This document shows positions 35,721 through 44,761 of a stretch of 64,000 nt of DNA, in pieces. Both the position numbers and the translations under genes were made by a program. The DNA is from ZC4RG29 sp032907565 (lineage in GTDB: Bacteria; Bacteroidota; Bacteroidia; Cytophagales; Cyclobacteriaceae). Under the pieces are notes generated by a model. The model was not told the origin of the DNA. It did no database searches and was given only the letters and a program-made list of their open reading frames with translations. The DNA is taken from contig JAJJPK010000028.1 of NCBI GenBank assembly GCA_032907565.1, forward strand, positions 1-64,000, written 5' to 3'. How positions within the stretch are numbered: the stretch's first letter is position 1; every line of letters starts with the position of its first letter.

Positions 35721-37802
35721 ATGATCCAATGGACCCCCTATGCGTTTGTTCGTATCACGCTGTTCTATGTGACGGGGGTCTTGGTTGGTAAATCCTGGGC
35801 GCTGGATCCAGTCCTCGTCTGGCCCCTCGTTGTTCTGGTCGTGGTTGCTTACATCGTACTCGCAACGACGAAGCGAAAGCGGGTTTCGGGAGTGATCTCA
35901 GGCACGCTCGGCCTTGCGTCAATCCTCCTGCTTGGCTGCGCCTCCGGTGGCCGGACAATGGTATTGCCCGCCGATCATATCTCACATTATGCGGACAGTA
36001 TCACGCACTTCGCAGGCGTCGTGACCTCGTATCCTTCGCGATCATCGCGCACGTGGAAGGTGGTACTGGACGTGCGCAGTGTTCGGGTGAGGAAAGCATG
36101 GAAAGGCGCAAGCGGAAAGGTCATGCTATACCTCGATTTGGATGCCTACCCGTCGCCGTTTACCTATGGTGATGTATTGTTCATAACAGGTGGACCCCGA
36201 GGTGTGCCGGGCCCGGCCAATCCGGAGGCTTTCGATTACCGGAGGTTCCTGGCACTGCGACATATTCACCATCAACACTACGTCGGCGGGAACAACGATG
36301 CCGTGCGGATCGGTAATGATCCGCCATCGCCCATCATGGCACGCGCCATAGCAGCGCGTGAAAAGGCAGTGGAGGTGTTCCGACGGTATGTTCGTGGCAC
36401 GCGCGAACATGCCGTTGCCTGTGCCCTGGTCTTGGGATACAAGGAGGACCTTGACGACGACCTTTCTGATGCGTTTGCGGCATCCGGGACGTTGCATGTG
36501 CTGGCCGTTTCCGGCCTTCACGTCGGCATTCTTTACGGGCTTGTGATGGTGATGTTGAAGCCCGTCCGAAAGATGCGGGGCGGGAAGTGGACCGTCGCCC
36601 TCTGCGGCATTGCGGTGCTCTGGAGTTATGCCTTCATCACGGGGCTTTCGCCATCGGTGTTGCGTGCCGCAATGATGTGTTCCGTAGTCACGCTGGCGGG
36701 ACCCTGGGGACGCCGCTCGAGCATGTATAACACTTTTGCTGTATCGGCATTTGCTCTGCTGGTGCATGATCCGAACCTCATTTATTCCGTGGGCTTTCAG
36801 TTATCCTATGCTGCCGTGTTTGGCATCGTTCGGTTTTATCCCCCATTGGTGCGCTTGTGGGAACCTTCATCGTGGATTGTTTCCAGAATATGGCAGATGT
36901 CATGTGTGTCTTTTGCCGCGCAGCTGGCAACATTCCCGCTTGCGCTGTACTACTTTCACCAGTTTCCTGTTTGGTTCCTGCTGGCAAATCTGGTCGCCAT
37001 TCCCCTCTCCTTTGTCATTCTCGTGACCGGACTGGTTACTTTGGCCGCAGCGATTTGGCCAGCGGCAGCTATGGTCTGTGGATATGCGCTTCACGGCGCC
37101 GTATGGTTGCTAAACCGATCCGTTGAGCTAACCGCGGACCTTCCGCTCAGCGTCATTGACGGCATTTACATATCGTCATTTCAATGTTGGATACTCGGCG
37201 GCATCGTCGCAGTGATCGCTACACTGATCACCCACCGGAGTTTCGGCCTGGTCTGTGCAGCCGCCGTGTTATGCTTTGCGTTTGCCGCCGACGGCTGGGT
37301 ACGAACCTTTGAGAATTCGTCGGTCAAGGAGGTCATTGTCTACCACCTTCGCAATGGATACGGAATGGAATTCAGGGAAGCCTTTCACTCGTACTTCTTT
37401 GCTGATTCTGTCCACTCCCGTAATGCAGATGCCGTGGCATATCATACGGCTGGCTATCGCATGACCGCGGGAATCCGTAGCGTAGAAGCGGGTGCAAGTC
37501 AACCCTTTGTGCGTGAGTTCGATGCCGGTCGGCTGATACATTGGAACGACTATACGATAATTCATATTTTTAGCGGAGGTCTCAAATGGCCTGCGCATTT
37601 AGACGTAGATTGCGTGGTGGTCAGCCGGAACGCGCTACGCACCCTTGATGATCTGCCTGAAGGTGTTACCCTTTCCCAGGTGGTTGTCGACGGAAGCAAT
37701 AGTCCGTTTGTGGTCGCACGGATGGAGCGGGAAGCTGTCTCGCGAGGCATCCCTTTTCACGCCACGAGCAAATCCGGCGCGTTTATCAAAAAAATCCAAT
37801 AG
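35721..37802 (+). CDS. comEC: ComEC/Rec2 family DNA-uptake channel
   Basis: A 693-residue polytopic membrane protein. It has an N-terminal DUF4131/OB-like region (about 30-200) containing YPSRSSRTWKVVLDVRSV and NPEAFDYRRFLALRHIHHQHYV, then the Competence domain (about 225-500) with the signature DAFAASGTLHVLAVSGLHVGILYG and the helices GLSPSVLRAAMMCS. The C-terminal part (about 540-690) is a reduced relic of the metallo-beta-lactamase-like domain without its metal-binding His cluster, as in many Bacteroidota ComEC. It transports single-stranded DNA into the cytoplasm. Start ATG 35721; a TTG two codons earlier is less likely. Confidence 0.93.
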   Translation: MIQWTPYAFVRITLFYVTGVLVGKSWALDPVLVWPLVVLVVVAYIVLATTKRKRVSGVISGTLGLASILLLGCASGGRTMVLPADHISHYADSITHFAGVVTSYPSRSSRTWKVVLDVRSVRVRKAWKGASGKVMLYLDLDAYPSPFTYGDVLFITGGPRGVPGPANPEAFDYRRFLALRHIHHQHYVGGNNDAVRIGNDPPSPIMARAIAAREKAVEVFRRYVRGTREHAVACALVLGYKEDLDDDLSDAFAASGTLHVLAVSGLHVGILYGLVMVMLKPVRKMRGGKWTVALCGIAVLWSYAFITGLSPSVLRAAMMCSVVTLAGPWGRRSSMYNTFAVSAFALLVHDPNLIYSVGFQLSYAAVFGIVRFYPPLVRLWEPSSWIVSRIWQMSCVSFAAQLATFPLALYYFHQFPVWFLLANLVAIPLSFVILVTGLVTLAAAIWPAAAMVCGYALHGAVWLLNRSVELTADLPLSVIDGIYISSFQCWILGGIVAVIATLITHRSFGLVCAAAVLCFAFAADGWVRTFENSSVKEVIVYHLRNGYGMEFREAFHSYFFADSVHSRNADAVAYHTAGYRMTAGIRSVEAGASQPFVREFDAGRLIHWNDYTIIHIFSGGLKWPAHLDVDCVVVSRNALRTLDDLPEGVTLSQVVVDGSNSPFVVARMEREAVSRGIPFHATSKSGAFIKKIQ

Positions 37803-37806
37803 ACAA

Positions 37807-38592
37807 ATGGAACTGGTACGCTATTCCCTCGAACACAACGTCTGCACCATTACGATGAACCGTCCCGACAAGCGCAATGCGCTGAACCCGGAATTGATTG
37901 CTGCGCTGCGCGACGCGTTCAAGCGCGCTGAGACCGACTCAGAGGCAAAGGTAGTCATCCTCGCCGCGGAGGGGGAGGCGTTTTGCGCCGGTGCTGACCT
38001 CGCCTACCTTCAACGCATGCAGGGATTTTCCTATGAAGAGAATCTCAATGACTCAACGCAATTGCGGGATCTTTTCTGGCAGATCTATTCCCATCCGAAA
38101 GTGATCATCGCCAGGATACAGGGACCCGCGATCGCCGGTGGATGCGGTCTTGTCTCGGTTTGCGACTTCTCATTCGCGACGGGAAAAGCCAGCTTTGGAT
38201 ACACCGAGGTGAAGATCGGATTCGTTCCCGCACTCGTCATGTCATTTCTTGTCCGGAAAATTGGCGAAGGCCGCGCGCGACAATTGCTGTTGACGGGCAC
38301 CGTGATCGACTCGAAAGAGGCGTATCGAATGGGGCTCATCAACTGTGTCAGCGAAAAAAATATGCTCACGCGAGACGTTGAAACCTTCGCCACATCACTG
38401 ATAAAAGCCAACTCGTTTGAGGCGATGAAGACGACCAAACAACTGTTGGCACAAATGCAGTCGCTTACCCTCGAAGCATCTCTTGATGTCGCCGCGGCGG
38501 CAAACGCCCGCGCAAGAGAGACGGATGACTGCAAGCGTGGCATATCCGCTTTTCTCAACAAGGAAAAGATCGACTGGAATAAGGGAAATTGA
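37807..38592 (+). CDS. Enoyl-CoA hydratase/isomerase family protein
   Basis: A 261-residue crotonase-fold protein. The CoA-binding strand and oxyanion segments are RPDKRNALNPELI, FCAGADLAYLQRM and GPAIAGGCGL; the catalytic Glu position lies in ASFGYTEVKIGFVPALV. The latter resembles methylglutaconyl-CoA hydratases of leucine breakdown, but the substrate is not certain. It starts 4 nt after comEC, so the two are co-transcribed, apparently without a functional tie. Confidence 0.93.
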   Translation: MELVRYSLEHNVCTITMNRPDKRNALNPELIAALRDAFKRAETDSEAKVVILAAEGEAFCAGADLAYLQRMQGFSYEENLNDSTQLRDLFWQIYSHPKVIIARIQGPAIAGGCGLVSVCDFSFATGKASFGYTEVKIGFVPALVMSFLVRKIGEGRARQLLLTGTVIDSKEAYRMGLINCVSEKNMLTRDVETFATSLIKANSFEAMKTTKQLLAQMQSLTLEASLDVAAAANARARETDDCKRGISAFLNKEKIDWNKGN

Positions 38593-38607
38593 ACTGCCGT
38601 GGACGCG

Positions 38608-40542
38608 ATGTCTCATCCTGCAGATACGCCACTAACGGTATTGCAGCGCTACTGGAAGCACGCCCAGTTTCGCCCGCTACAGGAGGAAATCATCAGTTCG
38701 GTGCTCGAAGGCCGCGACACGCTGGCCTTGCTCCCGACGGGCGGTGGAAAGTCAGTGTGCTTCCAGGTTCCGGCCCTGCTGAAGGACGGGCTGTGCATCG
38801 TTGTTACGCCCCTGATCGCGCTGATGAACGATCAGGTAAACCAGTTAAAGCAGCGCGGTATCCAGGCTGTCGCCGTTCATTCGGCGATGAGCCGCAACGA
38901 AATCGATCTGTACTTGAACAATTGCATGTACGGTTCGGTGAAGTTCCTATACCTTTCTCCCGAACGTCTTCAAACCGCGATGTTTCAAGCGCGTGTTAGT
39001 CGCATGAATGTTTCGCTTATCGTGGTCGATGAAGCACACTGCATATCCCAATTGGGTCATGATTTTCGACCACCCTACCTCAAGATATCCGACTTGCGTG
39101 CGCTGGTCCCCAACGTACCCGTCATTGCGCTTACGGCCACAGCAACGCGCCATGTATGCGATGACATTATCCGCCACCTCGCCTTTCGCGAGCCCTACGG
39201 CGTGTTCCGACGCACGTTTGCGCGAGACAACCTTTCTATCGTCGTGCGCAAAACGGATGACAAGGTCCGGAAGCTTTTCGATGTGCTTCGGAAGGTGAGC
39301 GGGCCAGCGATCGTGTACGTTCGATCGCGGAGGGCAACAAAAGAACTCGCCACGCTATTAGCGGGCAAAGGCATCTCGGCAACGTGGTACCATGCCGGTA
39401 TGAACTACGACGAGCGGACCAAAGCCCAGGAAGCGTGGACATCGGGTAAGGTGCGGGTGATCGTCGCGACCAACGCGTTTGGGATGGGAATCGATAAGGC
39501 AGACGTACGAATCGTGATCCATGTCGATCTGCCTGAAGACCTTGAGTCGTATTACCAGGAGGCTGGAAGAGCAGGTCGCGATGGCCACCGAGCCTATGCC
39601 GCGGTGATATACGAAGATGCAGACCTTGCTGAACTTGACGTTAAAGTCGAGCGCGCGCACCCACCCGTGGAATACTTGAAGAAGGTGTATCAGGCGCTTG
39701 CCAATTACTATCAACTCGCCCAGGGAAGTGCGGAAGGCGAGAGCTTTGATTTCGACATTCACCAGTTTTCCACCCGGTTCAGCCTGTCGCCACAGGAAGT
39801 GTTCAACGCCTTGCGAACATTGGAAGGAGAGGGGTTGGTTGCCTTCAACGACAGCTTTTATGCACCTTCGCAGCTGCATGTCCCCGTTGAAGCCGTGAAG
39901 TTGTACGAATTCCAGGTGGCAAACCCTGCGTATGACCCAACGATCAAAATGATTTTGCGCATGTACGGCGGTGAGCTCTTTGCCTCCTATGTGAGCATTT
40001 CGGAGGCACAAATCGCCCGCGCGTTAAAGACAACAACGCGGGACGTATCCTCTACGTTACGGCGCCTGGATGAGCTCAACGTGATGAGCTACCGACCGGT
40101 AAAGGACCAACCTCAGGTTACTTTCCTGCTGCCGCGACAGGATGCCGACCGATTGCCTGTCGATCGTCAGCGCCTCGAACAACGACGCGCGCTTGCCCTT
40201 GCGAAAGTCAAAGCTATGCAATCCTTTGTCACCACTTCCACAGTATGCCGGATGATGTTCATCCAGGACTATTTCGGCGAAGAAGATGCGGTGGATTGTG
40301 GTAAATGCGACGTCTGCGTCGCGCGCCGCAAAAAAGACAACGTCCGGCAAATGGAAGGCCTGCGGGCGGAGATTCTCCACGTGTTGAGTGAGCGGACCAT
40401 GAGCGTCGAAGAACTAGAAGATCACATTGCACCCGACGATCATGAGTTGTTTATCGATGTCGTGCGTGAGCTGGTCGATGAGGGGGAGTTGGAGTATGAT
40501 AAGACGTGGCAACTTCGTATAGGGAGAAGAAGTGAGAAGTAA
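38608..40542 (+). CDS. RecQ family DNA helicase
   Basis: A 644-residue superfamily 2 helicase. Visible are FRPLQEEII (motif 0), PTGGGKSVCFQVPA (I), VVDEAHCIS (II, DEAH), ALTATATRHV (III), VYVRSRRATKELA (IV), VIVATNAFGMGIDKADVRIVIH (V) and YQEAGRAGRDG (VI), then the zinc-binding set C-x(20)-C-GK-C-DV-C and a winged helix. The aromatic-rich loop after motif II reads SQLGHDFRP; canonical RecQ has SQWGHDFRP, so the key Trp is Leu (codon TTG at 39052-39054). No HRDC domain. Start ATG 38608; GTG 38599 adds three residues. It follows the hydratase by 15 nt. Confidence 0.95.
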   Translation: MSHPADTPLTVLQRYWKHAQFRPLQEEIISSVLEGRDTLALLPTGGGKSVCFQVPALLKDGLCIVVTPLIALMNDQVNQLKQRGIQAVAVHSAMSRNEIDLYLNNCMYGSVKFLYLSPERLQTAMFQARVSRMNVSLIVVDEAHCISQLGHDFRPPYLKISDLRALVPNVPVIALTATATRHVCDDIIRHLAFREPYGVFRRTFARDNLSIVVRKTDDKVRKLFDVLRKVSGPAIVYVRSRRATKELATLLAGKGISATWYHAGMNYDERTKAQEAWTSGKVRVIVATNAFGMGIDKADVRIVIHVDLPEDLESYYQEAGRAGRDGHRAYAAVIYEDADLAELDVKVERAHPPVEYLKKVYQALANYYQLAQGSAEGESFDFDIHQFSTRFSLSPQEVFNALRTLEGEGLVAFNDSFYAPSQLHVPVEAVKLYEFQVANPAYDPTIKMILRMYGGELFASYVSISEAQIARALKTTTRDVSSTLRRLDELNVMSYRPVKDQPQVTFLLPRQDADRLPVDRQRLEQRRALALAKVKAMQSFVTTSTVCRMMFIQDYFGEEDAVDCGKCDVCVARRKKDNVRQMEGLRAEILHVLSERTMSVEELEDHIAPDDHELFIDVVRELVDEGELEYDKTWQLRIGRRSEK

Positions 40543-40714
40543 TCGGTAATCGGCAATAGGTAGAGACGCATGACTCGCGCGTCTGGCAGGAATACGTAAT
40601 CTGTAATCTGTAATCGGGGATCTCTGATCTGTGCACCATGTAGAGACGTTGCATGCAACGTCTCTACTATTACTGTAACGGTTTAACGGACACCACTGCC
40701 CGCTGCCTGCTGGC
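40543..40714. repeat. Intergenic repeat cluster between recQ and recN
   Basis: This 172-bp convergent spacer holds AATCGGTAATCGG words, an AGACGC/GCGTCT inverted pair at 40564-40584, three CTGTAATC-type words, and an exact 28-bp palindrome at 40640-40667 whose half-site is GTAGAGACGTTGCA. No gene is visible. Confidence 0.75.
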
Positions 40715-42370
40715 TCACTGCCTACTGAATAATTCCCGTGCTCCTGCAATCGCCGTCGCTGACGGCTTTGCTCCACCGATCATGGCGGCGATTTCCAGGA
40801 TGCGTTCGTCTTCATTAAGCATGCGGATGTTGCTCGACGTCTTTTCCGACGCGTTGTCTTTGTATACCTGGTAGTGGACCGTTCCGCGTGCAGCAATCTG
40901 CGGCAGGTGGGTAATGGCGATCAGCTGATGTCGCCGGGCCATCCGTCTCATCATGGCGCCGAGTTTAATGGCGATTTCGCCGGAAACACCGCTGTCGATT
41001 TCGTCCAGGATGAGCGTAGGGATGGCCGCCCGTTCTGCAAGCACGTATTTAATGCATAACATGAGACGGGAGAACTCTCCGCCCGACGCTACTTGCGCGA
41101 GCGGTCGTGGTGCGATCCCCTTGTTCGCACTGAACAGCAGGTCGACATGATCGCTCCCCGTGGCGTCCGGTTCTTTGTCGCGATGAGCGATCTCCAGACG
41201 GGCGGCGGGAATACCAAGGTCTGTAAGCAACGCAGAAAGTTCCTTCGCAAGCGCGCCAAACACCTTCTTGCGCGTCGCGGACAACTCGGACGCTCGTGCC
41301 CGAAGCGTTTCCGTGGCTTTTGCCAACTCGCTTTTTGCTTCGGCAAGTTCGGCGTCGAGGTTCGTCGCCTGGTCGGCCTGCTGCTGGAGCGTCTCCTGGA
41401 TCTGGATCAATTCGGCCACGGTTTGAACGCCGTGCTTTTTCTGGAGCCTGTAGATCAGGTCCAGGCGCTCTTTCACCAGCGCCGCACGATCCGGATCGAA
41501 ATCCACCAGTTCACCAATCCGTTCGATCTCTCCAGCAATATCATTGAGTTCGATACGAAGGCTGTCCACACGCTGCAGAAGAAATGCGTACGCCTCGCTA
41601 TACGAGGCGATGCTCTGGATCAGGTTACGCACTGTAGTAAGTGAAGTGGTAACAGAATACTCGGACTCCGTCAGGAGTGCTGTTGCCTGCATCACCTTAT
41701 CGCGAATTTCGGTAGCGTGATCCATCACCTGCGACTCGGCCTCCAGTGCGGACTGTTCGTCCTCCTGGAGTTTTGCCTTTACGAGTTCGTCGAGTTGAAA
41801 GCGGATATAGTCTTCTTCCTTCCGGATAGTCGCTGCGTGTTCCGACAGTTGTTGGTAGTGCTGTTTTGCCCTAACGTATGCTATCCAGCTTGCTGCATAG
41901 GCATTACGCACCTTTTCGTTTCCGGCAAAGGTGTCAATGAGGTTCAGCTGGAAGCCGAGTTGTCCCGACAAGTAATTCTCATGTTGCGAGTGGATGTCCA
42001 GTAACAAGCCGCCGATATGACGCATTACGTCCAGCGTTACCGGCGTGTCGTTGATAAAGGCGCGGGATTTGCCGGCCGGGCTTATCTCCCTTCGGATCAC
42101 AGTCAGGTCTTCATAATCCAGCTCATAGCGATCGAAGACCTCATGTATCCGGTAGGGGGCGATGTCGAACACACCCTCCGTGATGCATTTTTGTTTTGGA
42201 TCCCAAAGGATTTTCGTATCGGCGCGGTTTCCCGTCAAGAGTCCGATTGCTCCCAGCATTATAGACTTTCCGGCGCCGGTCTCCCCGGTAATGACGTTAA
42301 GGCCGGCAGCAGGCTCCATTTCCAGGGAGCGTATCAGCGCGTAGTTCTTTATGGTAAGGCGCTTGAGCAT
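40715..42370 (-). CDS. recN: DNA repair ATPase RecN
   Basis: A 551-residue SMC-like protein that acts in double-strand-break repair. The N-terminal Walker A is ITGETGAGKSI, followed by FINDTPVTL and LLDIHSQHENYL, a long coiled-coil centre (about 160-380), then the ABC-type signature VASGGEFSRLMLCIKYV and Walker B TLILDEIDSGVSG near the C-terminus. Length is the family norm. The start codon overlaps the stop of the preceding small gene by one base (TGATG at 42372-42368), so translation is coupled. It closes the bamD-to-recN block. Confidence 0.97.
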   Translation of the reverse strand: MLKRLTIKNYALIRSLEMEPAAGLNVITGETGAGKSIMLGAIGLLTGNRADTKILWDPKQKCITEGVFDIAPYRIHEVFDRYELDYEDLTVIRREISPAGKSRAFINDTPVTLDVMRHIGGLLLDIHSQHENYLSGQLGFQLNLIDTFAGNEKVRNAYAASWIAYVRAKQHYQQLSEHAATIRKEEDYIRFQLDELVKAKLQEDEQSALEAESQVMDHATEIRDKVMQATALLTESEYSVTTSLTTVRNLIQSIASYSEAYAFLLQRVDSLRIELNDIAGEIERIGELVDFDPDRAALVKERLDLIYRLQKKHGVQTVAELIQIQETLQQQADQATNLDAELAEAKSELAKATETLRARASELSATRKKVFGALAKELSALLTDLGIPAARLEIAHRDKEPDATGSDHVDLLFSANKGIAPRPLAQVASGGEFSRLMLCIKYVLAERAAIPTLILDEIDSGVSGEIAIKLGAMMRRMARRHQLIAITHLPQIAARGTVHYQVYKDNASEKTSSNIRMLNEDERILEIAAMIGGAKPSATAIAGARELFSRQ

Positions 42371-42594
42371 CAGGGATCGACATCCATGTAAGCCTCGACG
42401 ATGTTGTCGAGATCAATCTTCATCTTCTTTTTTCTCATGTTCCAAACGATAGCGTGATCGTCGCGAACTTCCTCCAAAATCCCGAACGCGACCGTGTTGT
42501 TGCGCAGTACCAGGTTTACGCTTTGGTTTGTAAGAGTGGGCAGCCGTTTTTTTACCTCGTCGGCGCCCGAAATCCTGATTTGCTTCTTGCTCAC
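42370..42594 (-). CDS. Small Sm-like protein, function unknown
   Basis: A 74-residue basic protein. After an N-terminal helix (ADEVKKRLPTL) it shows a series of beta strands with an Sm-like pattern: SVNLVLRNNTVAFGILEEV, then DHAIVWNMRKKKMKIDLDNIVEAYM. This recalls LSm/Hfq-type RNA-binding folds, but the similarity is by eye only. It overlaps the recN start by one base and lies 49 nt downstream of the DUF4835 gene. It is too short and well patterned to be chance coding. Confidence 0.7.
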   Translation of the reverse strand: MSKKQIRISGADEVKKRLPTLTNQSVNLVLRNNTVAFGILEEVRDDHAIVWNMRKKKMKIDLDNIVEAYMDVDP

Positions 42595-42643
42595 GTCGGC
42601 GCGTATAAATCAAAAATAGGAGTAAACCTGAGGATTTGAAAGG

Positions 42644-43561
42644 CTAGTTTTCCAGGATTTTGGCGTACAGCGCATTGTTGGTGGGATCGATGGTAGTGAT
42701 CACATCGTAGGCTTCACGCCGGGTCTGGATGTTGCCATCGGAGAAGATGTTGGCCACTTCTTTCGACTTGGCGTCGAGGAAGCTGACAATCAGGATGGCG
42801 TTGGGATTGATCTCCCGTATTTCGAGAATTTTGCGGAGCCCATCAAGGATAACACGCCGGCTGTTATCCGGTTCCTGCGTGAAGGTATCCAGGCCGAGTC
42901 GGTGATATGCATACATCGCCTTCCTGAGTTCCTGCATCTGGGGGTTCATGATGTTTTCGATAAGCCAATACCGGTTCCGGTTGCTCCCCAATTGCTGCCA
43001 GCCCGGTCTTAGCGATTGTTGGGCATTGTTGACCACCATCAGGGCGCGCTGAAAATAGGGCGTACCTCCCAGTTCACTAAAAGTGTCGTAATCGAACCCT
43101 AAAATAATGTAGGCATAAAACGCCAACATCGATGTGAGGTTGCTGGTGAACGCATTGTCATTGTACTCCAGCGGAAGCGATTCGATGTATTCAAACTCCC
43201 ATTCGCGGTCGGCAAAATTGAATACCAGTGACGAATAGTTGGTGTTATACACAGGCCTGGCCGATTGGATCTGCACCGACGCGCTGAAGTTGCCTATCGC
43301 CGGCATCTTGGTGATGGTGATCAGCAGACTACAGTCGATTTTTTCATGATTCCTGAAAGCGTCGTTAGTCCACCTCCGGCCGTTCATGAATTGTTCGATC
43401 GACGCCTTCATGTCGTCAAAAAGCCCGCGATCCGATGTGGCGATCTGCGTCGCGTTGATATTGACGATGCAGTTCAGTTCCTGAGCTTGTGTGATAACGG
43501 GTGCAATAACCAGCGCTAGCAACCAGCCCAGCTTAGTCCACGATCTTCTCCAGGATGGCAT
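42644..43561 (-). CDS. DUF4835 family secreted protein (PorD-like)
   Basis: A 305-residue protein with a signal peptide (WTKLGWLLALVIAPVITQAQ) and the DUF4835 body: ELNCIVNINATQI, ESLPLEYNDNAFTSNLTSMLAFYAYIILGFDYDTFSELGGTPYFQ. In Bacteroidota it sits next to coaBC and recN, as here, and is called PorD of the type IX secretion system in some annotations. Its exact role is unclear. I start it at ATG 43561, which overlaps coaBC by 29 nt; the ATG at 43579 would overlap by 47 nt. Confidence 0.88.
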   Translation of the reverse strand: MPSWRRSWTKLGWLLALVIAPVITQAQELNCIVNINATQIATSDRGLFDDMKASIEQFMNGRRWTNDAFRNHEKIDCSLLITITKMPAIGNFSASVQIQSARPVYNTNYSSLVFNFADREWEFEYIESLPLEYNDNAFTSNLTSMLAFYAYIILGFDYDTFSELGGTPYFQRALMVVNNAQQSLRPGWQQLGSNRNRYWLIENIMNPQMQELRKAMYAYHRLGLDTFTQEPDNSRRVILDGLRKILEIREINPNAILIVSFLDAKSKEVANIFSDGNIQTRREAYDVITTIDPTNNALYAKILEN

Positions 43562-44741
43562 TGACGATGTCTTCAGCAACTTCTTTCTTGCTCTTTAGTT
43601 CATAGCTCACCGAGTTCTGTTCCCGGTCGATTATAGTCACCTTATTTGTATCGTGACCGAATGCAGCTCCTTCATCGCGAAGGGAGTTCAGCACGATCAT
43701 ATCCAGGTTCTTGCTCGCCAGCTTGCCGAGCGCGTTTGCTTTCTCATTTTCTGTTTCCAGCGCGAATCCCACTACAAGCTGTCCATTCTTTTTCATTTCT
43801 CCCAGTGTGGCGGCGATGTCCTTCGTCGGCACCAGGGGCAGGGTCGTCTGGTCTGCCGTTTTCTTGATCTTTTGATCGTGACGCACTGCGGGGCGATAGT
43901 CCGCTACAGCGGCGGCCAGCACAGCAATATCCGTTTCGGGAAAAACGGCTACGCAGGCATCGTACATTTCTTCCGCCGACACCACTTGAGTAACGTCAAT
44001 TCCGGGGTGGCTCGTATGCAGGCTGGTCGGGCCCGTGACCAGGGTTACTTTTGCGCCGAGCCGTGCCAGGCGTTCGGCTATGGCAAAGCCCATTTTGCCG
44101 GAGGAGCGATTGCCGATATAGCGAACCGGGTCGATGGCTTCATGGGTAGGGCCGGCCGTAACCAGCGCACGCTTCCCGCGAAGCTTTTCTCCCAACGCGA
44201 GGTTGTCTTCCAGGTAACGAACGATGTCTTCAGGTTCCGCCATCCGGCCATCGCCGGTAAGGCCGCTGGCCAATTCGCCGAAGCCGGTATCGATCAGGTG
44301 ATTACCAAAGGATCGTAGGCGTTCGAGATTGCTTTGAGTGGAAGGATGGGCCAGCATGTCGAGGTCCATGGCGGGAGCCAGGAATACCGGACATCGGGCG
44401 GACAAGTACACTGCGGTCAGGAGGTTGTCGCATATCCCATGCGCAAACTTTGCCAGTGTATTGGCGCTGCAGGGAGCAACCAGCAGGGCATCGGCCCAAA
44501 GGCCAAGTTCGACGTGATTATTCCAACCGCCGTCTTCGTCACGTATGAATTTGCGGACTACCGGATTTTTTGACAGCGTTGAGAAGGTGAGCGGCGTGAC
44601 GAAGTCGATGGCCGACCGCGTCATTACACCGCGAACGGAACAGCCCGCTTTCACCAGCCACCGGGTGAGCACGGCGGCCTTGTAAGCGGCAATGCTTCCG
44701 CAGACGCCGAGAACGATCTTCCTGCCATTCAGAACGCTCAT
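43533..44741 (-). CDS. coaBC: Bifunctional phosphopantothenoylcysteine decarboxylase / phosphopantothenate-cysteine ligase
   Basis: A 402-residue CoA-biosynthesis enzyme. The N-terminal flavoprotein (CoaC, about 1-185) has ITGSIAAYKA-like GVCGSIAAYKAA, the active-site NHVELGLWADALLVAPCSANTLAKFAHG and PAMDLDM, where the classical motif has Asn (PAMN); Asp here also appears in other Bacteroidota as far as I recall. The C-terminal CoaB (about 190-402) shows ALVTAGPTHEAIDPVRYIGNRSSGKMGFAIAERLA. It lies 20 nt downstream of the omega gene and overlaps the DUF4835 start. Confidence 0.96.
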   Translation of the reverse strand: MSVLNGRKIVLGVCGSIAAYKAAVLTRWLVKAGCSVRGVMTRSAIDFVTPLTFSTLSKNPVVRKFIRDEDGGWNNHVELGLWADALLVAPCSANTLAKFAHGICDNLLTAVYLSARCPVFLAPAMDLDMLAHPSTQSNLERLRSFGNHLIDTGFGELASGLTGDGRMAEPEDIVRYLEDNLALGEKLRGKRALVTAGPTHEAIDPVRYIGNRSSGKMGFAIAERLARLGAKVTLVTGPTSLHTSHPGIDVTQVVSAEEMYDACVAVFPETDIAVLAAAVADYRPAVRHDQKIKKTADQTTLPLVPTKDIAATLGEMKKNGQLVVGFALETENEKANALGKLASKNLDMIVLNSLRDEGAAFGHDTNKVTIIDREQNSVSYELKSKKEVAEDIVNAILEKIVD

Positions 44742-44761
44742 GCTCCCAGGCCCGTGGGCCT

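Noticed and set aside
40640..40667. 28-bp palindrome as an intrinsic terminator of recQ or recN
   Set aside because: No T-run follows on either strand; the shared ends with the element at 200-224 fit a dispersed repeat better.
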